DNA from: Blastopirellula marina
GTDB taxonomy: Bacteria; Planctomycetota; Planctomycetia; Pirellulales; Pirellulaceae
Assembly (NCBI RefSeq): GCF_002967715.1
Contig: NZ_PUIA01000016.1
Span: 903,685 to 967,684 of the forward strand
DNA: 64,000 nucleotides
Direction: 5' to 3'
The translations under genes and the position numbers were made by a program. Under the pieces are notes generated by a model that worked only from the letters and a program-made list of their open reading frames with translations, searched no databases and had not been told where the DNA came from. Shown piece after piece: positions 31,581-38,789 of the stretch (the first letter of the stretch is position 1; every line of letters starts with the position of its first letter).

Positions 31581-32555
31581 CTAAACTTGGGCCATGTCGG
31601 CCAGGCGTTCGCGGAATAAGGCACGGTCGACCAGTTCGCCGAGCCCTTTGTCGTTGGCCGCACGGCGGAAGATTACCTCCGGCGGGTCGGCGTTGGGTTT
31701 GTCTTGGCACCACTGGCGAACGTTAGCCAGCATTTCACACGCGCGGCGTTCCTCGCCGGTCGGCTCGGCGATCGGTGGCCAGGCGTCGAGCCGATCGGGT
31801 TCAATCTCCGGAGCCGCCCGTAAGAGCCGCCAGCGAAGGCCGCCAGGTGGCCAGAGACCGCCGGCTTGCTCGAATAGGTCGACCACCTGGCACACGTAGT
31901 CAGGCGACACGCCGACGACCTGGCAGTGTTTCAGCGGTGGCACCCAATCCGAAACCCACTTACAAACCTTCCCCCTCGCCGTCTTCCAGGTGGTGATGGG
32001 AGTCTTAGGTTCTTGGTTTAAGGGAAGTAATAGAGAGCCGCCATTTGCGTAGGCGGTTGCGCGGTCGGTCGCGCTAGCGGTTGCGCGGTCGATTGCGCGG
32101 TCGATTGCGCGGGCGGTCGCGCTATCGGTTGCGCGAGCGGTGACCGCTTGTTCACCCTCGGCGATGGCCGCCACGTGTCGCCAATCGATCGACCGAGCCG
32201 CGAAGCTGACGCCGCGGCCCGCTTCGCTGTTGGTCGCTTGCTGAATGATGCCGGCTCGGCGAAGCTGTGCTGCAGCTCGCTGAACGCTGCGTGGGCTGAT
32301 CTCGCTGCCATTAGCAAGCCGCATAGCCTGGTCGGCCGCGATTCGCTCGGCAGTCCACGAGAGCACGCCACCGGTATTCTTGGTGACATGGAACACAAGC
32401 CGTGCCAGGCGGTAAGCCGAGCTGCTACGGTGGATGCCGGAAAGATCGAGGGCTTTTTCCAGGCACGCAAGCTGCCGAGCGTGGAGCCGGTCTTTCGCTT
32501 GCTGTTCATCGTCGGCCGCCTTCCAAAGCGGTTGAAAGCTTCCTTGCTCCGTCAT
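31581..32555 (-). CDS. Helix-turn-helix replication-initiator-like protein
   Basis: 324 residues. Residues about 45-120 resemble a replication-type winged helix (RLARLVFHVTKNTGGVLSWT, SPRSVQRAAAQLRRAGII). Residues about 138-168 are a low-complexity run built from ATDxAxARAIDRAIDRA units encoded by 12-bp repeats. The C-terminal part, with ACEMLANVRQW and PPEVIFRRAANDKGLG, is helical and similar in layout to phage replication proteins that load helicase. Between CsrA and the ASCH-like gene; starts by ATGA overlap with csrA. Confidence 0.6.
   Translation of the reverse strand: MTEQGSFQPLWKAADDEQQAKDRLHARQLACLEKALDLSGIHRSSSAYRLARLVFHVTKNTGGVLSWTAERIAADQAMRLANGSEISPRSVQRAAAQLRRAGIIQQATNSEAGRGVSFAARSIDWRHVAAIAEGEQAVTARATDSATARAIDRAIDRATASATDRATAYANGGSLLLPLNQEPKTPITTWKTARGKVCKWVSDWVPPLKHCQVVGVSPDYVCQVVDLFEQAGGLWPPGGLRWRLLRAAPEIEPDRLDAWPPIAEPTGEERRACEMLANVRQWCQDKPNADPPEVIFRRAANDKGLGELVDRALFRERLADMAQV
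32052..32142 (-). repeat. 12-bp minisatellite inside the replication-type gene
   Basis: About seven imperfect copies of GCGCGGTCGATT-like units (+ strand), translating on the minus strand to alternating Ala/Thr/Ile-Asp-Arg. Likely length-variable by slippage. Confidence 0.7.
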
Positions 32556-32755
32556 GCGGCCTCGCCCCCTTGCTCGGCTGTCATCTCGCCGTCTTGGGGT
32601 TCCTCGTAAATGGTGATTTCACCGCGTAGCACCTTCGTGTCCTTGTCGGCTTCAATGCCGATACGAACGGTCGCCCCGGTGGTCTTCAGCACCGTGATGG
32701 TGCATGGGCCGTCTACCTTGATGGTCTGGCCTTTTTTGCGAGTGAGAACAAGCAT
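32552..32755 (-). CDS. csrA: CsrA/RsmA-family translational regulator, phage-encoded
   Basis: 67 residues with an AAGGAACG ribosome site. MLVLTRKKGQTIKV, then VRIGIEADKDTKVLRGEI is the CsrA fold: the first strand with TRKKGQ and the fifth strand with VLRGEI, in which the basic residues of strand 1 and Arg at about 44 form the RNA-binding face. The usual VHREEI is VLRGEI here. The C-terminal tail is acidic. CsrA homologues bind GGA motifs in mRNA leaders. In a prophage this could seize host mRNAs or time phage genes. Confidence 0.88.
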   Translation of the reverse strand: MLVLTRKKGQTIKVDGPCTITVLKTTGATVRIGIEADKDTKVLRGEITIYEEPQDGEMTAEQGGEAA

Positions 32756-32893
32756 TGCAAACGTTCCTTCGATTGCCGCGTAGCTTGCCGAACGAATCGC
32801 CGTGCGCTCCCCAGAGGCCCGTTATTCATTCCGGCCGGCGGTGTGCGGTGGGCACCGCGTGTCGCCGATCGGCTGCGCGTTGGTGTGGTTTCC

Positions 32894-33193
32894 TTAGAAG
32901 TCGAATTGAAGCTGGTCGGTTTTGGATCGCCGAGCGCGAACGGGGCCGCGCTTCGGATTCCTGGTTTTCACGGAGCTGGGCGTTTTAAGGCCCACGTTCC
33001 ATTCGAGGCAGACGTCCTCGGGGTCATCTTCCACGGGCACCATCGAAAGCGAGAGCACCACCGTGCGGGCCTTCTGCAAGTGCGGTCGTGCTTTGCAGTC
33101 CTGCACGGCTTCCGTGAGCAGCTCGGCGTAAAGCTCGGCGAGTTCTGGGTCGAGCTGTGCCAAGGTCTCAAGATTTAACGCGGCGGTTTGCAT
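32894..33193 (-). CDS. Phage protein with clamp-motif-like C-terminus
   Basis: 99 residues with a strong AGGGAGG ribosome site. It has a helical N-terminus (LAQLDPELAELYAELLTEAV), a middle beta segment (ARTVVLSLSMVPVEDD) and a basic tail ending DQLQFDF. The last six residues resemble the hexameric clamp-binding form QLxLxL/F. Family of small phage early proteins; function unknown. Confidence 0.65.
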   Translation of the reverse strand: MQTAALNLETLAQLDPELAELYAELLTEAVQDCKARPHLQKARTVVLSLSMVPVEDDPEDVCLEWNVGLKTPSSVKTRNPKRGPVRARRSKTDQLQFDF

Positions 33194-33431
33194 GGGGTAT
33201 GCCTCCCTTGGGCAACGCGTGTAGCGATTTCAAAACGCGGCGGCCAAGTGCTTCATCGCTGGCGGCCTGCACGGTTCCGGCCTGGTCGAGTGCGGCGATT
33301 TGTTCCCAGGTGAACGTTCGCCGCTTGCGTCGACCGGAGCCGCGAAGGGTGATGCCCTTCTCGTGAATTTCGATGATCAAATTACCGACCCGTCGACGAA
33401 TGGGCCGGTTGAGTTCGACAACGCTTGCCAT
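33168..33431 (-). CDS. Basic phage protein of unknown function
   Basis: 87 residues, with IRRRVGNLIIEIHEKGITLR, a GSGRRKRRTFTWEQIAALDQ segment and a basic end. Small DNA- or RNA-binding protein by composition. Its stop lies 26 nt inside the next gene (33168 vs 33193). Confidence 0.6.
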   Translation of the reverse strand: MASVVELNRPIRRRVGNLIIEIHEKGITLRGSGRRKRRTFTWEQIAALDQAGTVQAASDEALGRRVLKSLHALPKGGIPHANRRVKS

Positions 33432-33805
33432 TAGGCCGCCTTTCGTAGTTCGACAAAGTCGTGCCAGTTGTCCGGAAGCTTGCGATACGCCGTGCCGTTC
33501 CAGGCGAGCGTCACGCCGTCGGTTACCTGAACAACGGCGTGTATGGCGTCGAATTGGTCGAATGGGTGTCGGTTGATATAGCCAAGCACCTTAGCACCTG
33601 GCAGAAAGTGCCGGCCGTCAATCGACGAAACCGCCAGAGCTTCGACTGGCGGCTTGTCCGGCCTGGTAGCCGCCATCACGGCGCGACGAATGAGGCCGTG
33701 TCCGATATCGGCCAGGTTGATAAGCACGCCGTCCAGGTCGACCACGCCGCCACTTACCAGCGAAACCAGGTGGTCTACGTTGAGCGTCCTTCGCATTGCA
33801 CACAT
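33431..33805 (-). CDS. Phage protein of unknown function
   Basis: 124 residues from MCAMRRTLNV (a second ATG three codons later is possible). Contains VVDLDGVLINLADIGHGLIR and KVLGYINRHPFDQFDAIH. The wider open frame upstream is the shadow of the zinc-finger gene. No family recognised. Confidence 0.6.
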   Translation of the reverse strand: MCAMRRTLNVDHLVSLVSGGVVDLDGVLINLADIGHGLIRRAVMAATRPDKPPVEALAVSSIDGRHFLPGAKVLGYINRHPFDQFDAIHAVVQVTDGVTLAWNGTAYRKLPDNWHDFVELRKAA

Positions 33806-33822
33806 GATCTTGGGTTCCTGAA

Positions 33823-34239
33823 TTAGAAAAGGGAAAGCTGGCCAGCTCGTGCCGGCTTGGTTCGCCGCGGCTTCGGTACCGGGTCGAACGATTCGGAGGC
33901 CCACGCGGTAGCCGCCACAATCGGCGGCGGAGTACTCGGCGTGGTCGTGCTTGGTTTGGTCGTGCTTGGTTTGGTCGAGCAAGGGAAACACGGGCCGCCC
34001 TTGCTGTTTCGCTGCGTGCCACCGCAGGCAATACAGGCCGACGTCGGGGCCGCGGAATCCAGCGTTGCCGGATCTTCCTGGTCGGCCGATGTCGCTGTTT
34101 TCGGTGGCGTCGAAAGCGTCGGCCCTGCAGAGCCTGTTCGCTCCGCCATATGCGCCGGCCAGCACGCCAGGCAGACGGGGCCGTAGCTCGGGGCTTGGCA
34201 GCGATCGCACGTTCGGTGTGGTGGGTCGTACCTGGCCAT
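33823..34239 (-). CDS. Double zinc-finger phage protein with sliding-clamp motif
   Basis: 138 residues. An N-terminal CDRCQAPSYGPVCLACW and a second CIACGGTQRNSKGGPCFPC make two four-Cys zinc sites. A Thr/Ser/Pro linker with KPSTTKPSTTTPST follows (encoded by tandem 15-bp repeats at about 33941-33985). The protein ends in GQLSLF: QLSLF is an exact match to the bacterial beta-clamp-binding pentapeptide QL(S/D)LF. It could tether DNA-processing factors to the host replication clamp. Confidence 0.72.
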   Translation of the reverse strand: MARYDPPHRTCDRCQAPSYGPVCLACWPAHMAERTGSAGPTLSTPPKTATSADQEDPATLDSAAPTSACIACGGTQRNSKGGPCFPCSTKPSTTKPSTTTPSTPPPIVAATAWASESFDPVPKPRRTKPARAGQLSLF

Positions 34240-34243
34240 GGCA

Positions 34244-34558
34244 TCAAATGGCCCCCTCGGTCACTTTCCATGCCACCGCCGCGTTGTAGCTTTCGTCACC
34301 TGGCCGGCTTTCAACGCGGTACGTGCCGTTGGCTTCGTTTCGCATCGCCGCGGCCATACCATCGAGAAAGCCCTCCAGGTAGCGGCCGAGCTGAACGGCG
34401 ACTTCCAAAGCTTCGGAGCCCTCGCTACGAATCGTGATAACGCCGGGCGCAAAGCTGTAATCGAATTGCCGCACGTCTCGTTCGGCTTGATGCGATAGAA
34501 ACTTTTCGGCGGCCCATTGCTCGCATGGCAGCCCGGTTTCGATTTGCTGCACGTTCAC
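34244..34558 (-). CDS. Phage protein with the PGDES-NAAVAW tail (GTG start)
   Basis: 104 residues from GTG overlapping the upstream stop (GTGA). Helical middle (ALEVAVQLGRYLEGFLDGMA). The last 20 residues (RPGDESYNAAVAWKVTEGAI) closely match the end of the gene at 34983-35516. No family recognised. Confidence 0.6.
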   Translation of the reverse strand: MNVQQIETGLPCEQWAAEKFLSHQAERDVRQFDYSFAPGVITIRSEGSEALEVAVQLGRYLEGFLDGMAAAMRNEANGTYRVESRPGDESYNAAVAWKVTEGAI

Positions 34559-34986
34559 GACTTACCCCCTTCCGCAGGCTTCCATTCGATCGCCTGTTTA
34601 AGCTTTGAAAGTGCGTTGCAGATGTAGCCGGACAACACGGTCCCTACCGGTGTGGCGTTCATCGCTTCGAGAGATGCGATGGCCTCGCGTGCTGCATCGG
34701 TCAGCACTTCGATATGCTTCCGCGATTTGGCGGCAGGCACTAATCGGAAATCCTCGAAAACCTCTTTCGACAAGTCGCGAATGCCGGCCTGCGAATAAAG
34801 GTAGTGGTGGCAGCAATCGCCAATTCGAGCCGCGTAAACCTTGTCGCTGGGCTCATTGCCCCAGCTCGTCACGTGAAGCTTGTCGTGCATCGCATCGACG
34901 GCGATGATAACCACGGCGTTCTTCGAGAAGTGCAAACCGATCTCTTTAGCGGCCTGCACGGGCACTTCTTGGTAACTCGCGTTCAT
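34555..34986 (-). CDS. Phage protein of unknown function
   Basis: 143 residues starting by ATGA overlap. Contains KNAVVIIAVDAMHDKLHVTS, a GDCCHHYLYSQ segment with adjacent Cys and His (possible metal site), and a helical C-terminus ending AEGGKS. It lies between the two genes that share a C-terminal tail. Confidence 0.6.
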   Translation of the reverse strand: MNASYQEVPVQAAKEIGLHFSKNAVVIIAVDAMHDKLHVTSWGNEPSDKVYAARIGDCCHHYLYSQAGIRDLSKEVFEDFRLVPAAKSRKHIEVLTDAAREAIASLEAMNATPVGTVLSGYICNALSKLKQAIEWKPAEGGKS

Positions 34987-35516
34987 TGGTTACCCCCTTC
35001 CGTCATTCCCCAGGCCACGGCCGCGTTGCTGCTTTCGTCGCCTGGCTTGCCGTTGGCAATTTGAAACCGCAGCTCGGCAACCTCGTCTTCTAGCAATTCG
35101 ATTCGTTCGCGTGCATCGTTTACGATTGCGGCTTCGTTGAATGCAGCCACGCGGCAAAGCTTATTGACGGTGTCTTTGAGATACATCTTCAACAGCTCCG
35201 GAGACTCACCAGGCGAAGACTTCGGCGAGCCATCTAGGGCGGAACACTTGGCAAGTTCGACAACTTGGTCGAGCCGGTCCACTACGTCGTTTACCGCCTC
35301 GGCGCGAGTGAGGAAGTAAAACGCCGTGCTAATCTGAGTGGCAGACAGGCGGCTGAATTCGGAACTGGTTACCTGGCCTTGCGTCCACAGGGCAGAAGAC
35401 CAGAGCCTTACCGTTTCGCCTGGCGGTAGATCCTCATCTCGCAGCCGTGGCTTTGGTTGCCGCCGCTGTACCAGCTTTTGAAGTTTGTCAACTTCGCTTC
35501 CGATGGTGTAGTTCAC
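34983..35516 (-). CDS. Coiled-coil phage protein with PGDES-NAAVAW tail (GTG start)
   Basis: 177 residues from GTG overlapping the upstream stop (GTGA). Helical throughout, with a probable coiled coil near residues 135-155 (RERIELLEDEVAELRFQIAN). It ends KPGDESSNAAVAWGMTEGGNQ, nearly the same as the tail of the 104-residue protein two genes on. The upstream open frame is a shadow of the integrase strand region. Confidence 0.62.
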   Translation of the reverse strand: MNYTIGSEVDKLQKLVQRRQPKPRLRDEDLPPGETVRLWSSALWTQGQVTSSEFSRLSATQISTAFYFLTRAEAVNDVVDRLDQVVELAKCSALDGSPKSSPGESPELLKMYLKDTVNKLCRVAAFNEAAIVNDARERIELLEDEVAELRFQIANGKPGDESSNAAVAWGMTEGGNQ

Positions 35517-35830
35517 TGGGCGGCCCTCGACTGCTTGAACTGCACGTGGGCCCGCTGTGCTTCCTTCGGCTCGGTGATGTTCCAGATGGAAACGCACCCT
35601 CGCACGCCTTCTACGAATGTGACCGGTTCGCCGGAAGGCATCAGGGCCGCCGGCCTGGTAACCGTGGTCTCGGTAACTTCCGAGCCAGGTTTCAGCGTGT
35701 GCCAGTACCAGACAACTGAGCCGACGGGGTGCCGCTCGTTGAAGTTTTCCAGAATCTTGGCGTCGTGCTCGGCTTGCTGTTCCGCGGTAAGCAGCGTTCT
35801 CCCTTTGCGGGCTCGTTTCGTGTGTTGCAT
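35513..35830 (-). CDS. Phage protein, first gene of the early operon
   Basis: 105 residues from ATG, preceded by GGAGACCGACCAA, which joins a GGAG ribosome site to the recurrent GACCGACC motif. A basic N-terminus (RARKGRT) and helix are followed by a beta-type domain (VGSVVWYWHTLKPGSEVTET). First gene after the integrase terminator. Confidence 0.62.
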   Translation of the reverse strand: MQHTKRARKGRTLLTAEQQAEHDAKILENFNERHPVGSVVWYWHTLKPGSEVTETTVTRPAALMPSGEPVTFVEGVRGCVSIWNITEPKEAQRAHVQFKQSRAAQ

Positions 35831-35862
35831 TTGGTCGGTCTCCGTATCCGCGCAGGCGCATG

Positions 35863-35898
35863 AAAAAACGCCGAGGCCCGCGCGGCAGTCTCGGCGTT
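35863..35898 (-). terminator. Rho-independent terminator of the integrase gene
   Basis: On the minus strand AACGCCGAG (35898-35890), 14-nt loop, CTCGGCGTT (35875-35867), then TTTTTTC. It ends the integrase transcript before the early operon. Confidence 0.85.
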
Positions 35899-35925
35899 TG
35901 AATTGGTTCGAGTAGTTGGCGACGG

Positions 35926-37086
35926 CTAGAACAGCAGCTGCTGTTGGTCGCTGTTGAGGAACGCGGCCGGCTGCGGGAACGCGTTCAACGTTTCGACGAG
36001 TCGCCGTTCGCGGTTGGCGTAGTGCTTGCCCGAGACGGTTCGCTCGGCGTGGCCGGTGATGATTTCCCCCATGCCGGGCGCGTGCGTGTCGTGCCAGGTC
36101 TCGCACGTTTTGCGAAACAGCTTGATATGTACCGGCGGTCGCTCGCCCGTCTTGAGGTTCTTCTTGCGTTTCACCCCCGATGCCTTCACGATCGCATCCC
36201 AGGTCTCGTAGTACGATTCGTTCGAGTACGGGAAGGGAAACACCCGCGCGTTCGGATCGACGCGGCCGGGCGGCATTATCGACCGCAAGTGCCGGGCGGA
36301 GGTCTCGTTGAGCGGTAGCACTAGCGGGTCTTCTTTGAACCGCTTTTGCTTTTGCGGCACGTAGAAGAACCACCCGTGCGGATTGATGGCCGAGCCTTCC
36401 TCGGCCGGGGTCTCCGGCTCCCAGCAGATTTGCCGCCAGGTGAGCGAGTCGTTCTTGCGTTCGTAGCTGGCCAGCTCTTGCGTGCGTTGGCCGTAGTTGA
36501 ACTGCAAGACAATAAACGCCCGCCAGTAAACCGCAGGCGAGTAGGGCAGTGGGTAGCCTTCCTGTGTGGCTACGGGCCACTGGGCTTCTTTGCAGGCCAG
36601 GTACAACGCCCCAACCTGGTCGTAAGTCAGGTAGGGCTTCTTGGGGGAGGTCGAACATTCCAGCGGCGACAAGTGCGGCGGTGAAGCGTGGGCCTCCCGC
36701 TGGCCGGCGATCTTTAGAACCGCATGAAGCGAACCGAGATGCTTGTTGCACGATCGATTCGATTGTGAGATTCCCGAACGGATTAGCCATTTTCGCCAGG
36801 CTTCCAGGTCGGTATGGCGAACGTCCGATATTGCTAGGACCGGATAGTGCATCCGGTCCTCGGCTTGCCAATCTTGCCACCTTCGCAGGTGTCGTTCGTA
36901 CTCGCCGATGGTGTCGGCTGAGCGGTTCCGCTCCTTCAATTGAGGTTTTGCGTACCGCTGGTAGAAGTCGAAGACCGAAAGACAGGCCCCCGTTTGGGTC
37001 GGGTCCAGCTCCGGACGGCGAAATTGGATAATGGATGCGTTGGGTTGCTGTATCACAGGTGGCTCCTCTTGCCGGGCCGGGGTCAT
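35926..37086 (-). CDS. Tyrosine-recombinase integrase
   Basis: 386 residues from MTPARQEEPP (ATGs at 37104 and 37125 are alternatives). Residues about 40-130 are the SAM-like core-binding domain (DTIGEYERHLRRWQDWQAED). The catalytic domain shows Arg at about 201 (YGQRTQEL), Lys/Arg in KLFRKTCETW, the HAERTVSGKHYANRE box and Tyr at about 356. It ends DQQQLLF, again like a clamp-binding tail. It would integrate and excise the prophage. It forms a single-gene unit with its own terminator; an inverted repeat lies just upstream (37184-37210). Confidence 0.92.
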   Translation of the reverse strand: MTPARQEEPPVIQQPNASIIQFRRPELDPTQTGACLSVFDFYQRYAKPQLKERNRSADTIGEYERHLRRWQDWQAEDRMHYPVLAISDVRHTDLEAWRKWLIRSGISQSNRSCNKHLGSLHAVLKIAGQREAHASPPHLSPLECSTSPKKPYLTYDQVGALYLACKEAQWPVATQEGYPLPYSPAVYWRAFIVLQFNYGQRTQELASYERKNDSLTWRQICWEPETPAEEGSAINPHGWFFYVPQKQKRFKEDPLVLPLNETSARHLRSIMPPGRVDPNARVFPFPYSNESYYETWDAIVKASGVKRKKNLKTGERPPVHIKLFRKTCETWHDTHAPGMGEIITGHAERTVSGKHYANRERRLVETLNAFPQPAAFLNSDQQQLLF

Positions 37087-37183
37087 CCGTTGCCGTCCGC
37101 GCATCCCCGCGGCCCGCTCTACCATCCCTGAACTTCGGCAAAATCCCGTTTGCCATAACTCACACCTGAAATGATAGGCCACC

Positions 37184-37210
37184 GTTAAGCTGGTCTTAAC
37201 AAATAAGACC
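37184..37210. promoter_or_regulatory. Overlapping inverted repeats upstream of the integrase
   Basis: GTTAAG (37184-37189) pairs with CTTAAC (37195-37200), and GGTCTTA (37192-37198) pairs with TAAGACC (37204-37210) across a 5-nt spacer. The second is laid out like a recombinase core site (two 7-bp arms around a 5-bp spacer) or a repressor operator. Confidence 0.5.
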
Positions 37211-37283
37211 GGCAAAAAGCGGGGGCCTCGTTTTCCTTGTGCGGGTTAGCTCGTGGCCAAGAGGCAGCCAGAAGCAAGCCACG

Positions 37284-37315
37284 AAAAAACCCGCGGGGAA
37301 ATCCGTCCGCGGGTT
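37284..37315 (-). terminator. Terminator after the repressor gene
   Basis: Minus strand AACCCGCGG, 10-nt loop, CCGCGGGTT, then TTTTTTCG. It separates the repressor transcript from the integrase. Confidence 0.85.
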
Positions 37316-37405
37316 TCTTGTTGGGTGGTACAGAAACTCGCGACCGTCGACACTATCCGAGTGCCGGGTCACGAATTTAATGCATGGGTTAAATCAATGC
37401 AAGTC

Positions 37406-37630
37406 TTAGAATCCAAGAATTCTATCGGGGCTTGTGCCAAGCACCTTGCAGATTTGCATTAGCCGCTGAATGTTCGGCCATTGTTCGCCGCGTTCATAGT
37501 AAGAAATTTGCACGTGGGCGATGCCTAAAGATTTCGCCAGATCGGCCTGAGTGAGACCTGCCGACTTTCGCGCCTCGCGAATGCGTTCGCCGATTAACTG
37601 AGCTTCGTCTGTTGCTAAGGGCACGATCAT
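37406..37630 (-). CDS. XRE-family repressor
   Basis: 74 residues. The XRE helix-turn-helix fills residues about 14-68 (IREARKSAGLTQADLAKSLG, then ISYYERGEQWPNIQRL). It is the likely lysogeny repressor, as it lies at the integrase end of the prophage. Its promoter overlaps the start codon, giving a near-leaderless mRNA. A host origin cannot be excluded because the prophage edge is unclear. Confidence 0.8.
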   Translation of the reverse strand: MIVPLATDEAQLIGERIREARKSAGLTQADLAKSLGIAHVQISYYERGEQWPNIQRLMQICKVLGTSPDRILGF

Positions 37631-37637
37631 GCTCCCG

Positions 37638-37665
37638 ATTTTAGTGTGTCTCAGTAGGTGGTCAA
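37638..37665 (-). promoter_or_regulatory. Repressor promoter (near-leaderless transcript)
   Basis: Minus strand TTGACC (37665-37660), 16 bp, TAAAAT (37643-37638). The expected start is about 37631, one or two bases before the ATG at 37630. A GGGAG lies just before the ATG but would be within the promoter, not the mRNA. Confidence 0.6.
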
Positions 37666-38354
37666 GAGTTCACGCGTTGCGGGTTTCTACTGTTCCATGC
37701 GGCGCAGTTGCCGAGCTGCTTTGGCCCGCCGCTGGAATTCCTCTTCGATATAAAGCTGGTCGTCGTCGCAGAGTTTCTCCTCGGGAACTTCGACGGTGGT
37801 TCCGTCGCGGCGCTCAAGCCGTCGTCCAAGGGCCGCATAACGAAAACGGTGCTCGTGGTGCCCAGTCCGTTCACGTATTGCTGAGTGCCGACAACCTGGC
37901 AGAGTCCAAGCGTGATGTACTGACCGTCGACGGCGTTGGCCAGGTTCCAGCCGTGAATCATCACGATCAGGCCATCCGCGCCGAGCTGCACCAAGCCGGT
38001 GTTGGCGTCGACGACTTGGATGATTTCCATCGACCCGATTTTGCCGATCTTCCCGACATGCGGGTTTCCCATGCCAAGTTCACCGTCTCGGATCCATTGC
38101 TTGATTGCTTCGGTATTGGGATCGAACGGCAGAGAATCTTGTCGGTCATCCTCGGCGGCCTGGTTGGCGGCCGTGGCGTCGTGCTCGAGCTGGCTATCAT
38201 CGGCCGGGGTGGTTTGGTTGCCTCGATCGACCGCCGTAGAATTTTGCGGCCCTGGCATGCCGGACGACGTTGTCCCAGTGGCGGGCACGCCACCGCAAGC
38301 GATGCACAGTGCTAGAAGGGTGAAAAGCATCACCCCCAGGAAAAACCTGGCCAT
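37662..38354 (-). CDS. Lipoprotein with a 3' frameshift into a partial SHD1 domain
   Basis: Starts MARFFLGVML with a lipobox near LALCIAC (Cys 20). The acidic linker is followed by HVGKIGKIGSMEIIQVVDAN and TTSTVFVMRPLD, a beta domain seen in planctomycete proteins. After about 38120-37800 the printed frame turns into Pro/Ser/Arg nonsense ending NPQRVNS. A one-base insertion near GGCTTGAGCGCC (about 37815) would continue instead as LERRDGTTVEVPEEKLCDDD, QLYI and a basic helix ending MEQ at 37687, typical of the second half of an SHD1 domain. Likely a recent frameshift or sequence error. Confidence 0.7.
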   Translation of the reverse strand: MARFFLGVMLFTLLALCIACGGVPATGTTSSGMPGPQNSTAVDRGNQTTPADDSQLEHDATAANQAAEDDRQDSLPFDPNTEAIKQWIRDGELGMGNPHVGKIGKIGSMEIIQVVDANTGLVQLGADGLIVMIHGWNLANAVDGQYITLGLCQVVGTQQYVNGLGTTSTVFVMRPLDDGLSAATEPPSKFPRRNSATTTSFISKRNSSGGPKQLGNCAAWNSRNPQRVNS

Positions 38355-38400
38355 CTGTTGCCCTTGAAAGTCAGCTGCAGAACGAGAATGCAGCAAATTC

Positions 38401-38446
38401 GCAAAAAAAGAGGGCCAGATAACGCTAACGTGTTATCTGGCCCCGC
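38401..38446 (-). terminator. Terminator of tRNA-Asp
   Basis: Minus strand GGGCCAGATAAC, 8-nt loop, GTTATCTGGCCC, then CTTTTTTTGC. Perfect 12-bp stem right after the tRNA. In this position it ends the tRNA transcript ahead of the lipoprotein gene. Confidence 0.9.
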
Positions 38447-38453
38447 TTTAAAG

Positions 38454-38527
<74 letters not shown>

Positions 38528-38789
38528 AACTGCTGTTGAGATACGTTAATATAGGCCCATCGCTCTGAAACTCAAGGCCCCCCTGGCGATAATTTGATCG
38601 CAATTTCTTTTCACGGGCCGATTTCGCAACAAATGCCAGTTATGTCACTTCTTTTCGACCCGCAGCCAGGGCGTTGGTTCGCGCGAAGCCTGCATTTCCT
38701 CGTGAATTCCCGTCAGATCACAGTTTTGTGACCTAGCGTTTGAAAGTGGAACCTTATTTCTCTCGTGTCCAAGTTTCGGAAATCCTGCC

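Larger units (their letters stand above)
1..37665 (-). mobile_element. Siphovirus-like prophage (left end uncertain)
   Basis: A nearly unbroken run of leftward genes reads, from right to left: XRE repressor, tyrosine integrase, early DNA-binding and DNA-modification genes, large terminase, portal, protease, capsid, tail tube, tail chaperone pair, tape measure, tail tip. This is a complete head-and-tail module of a long-tailed phage. Genes overlap by 4 nt at many junctions. The right limit is placed between the repressor promoter (-35 box at 37660-37665) and the stop of the neighbouring host lipoprotein gene (37687 in the corrected frame). The left limit is probably within the first 1 kb or outside the window. 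I found no convincing att direct repeat by eye. Confidence 0.9.
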
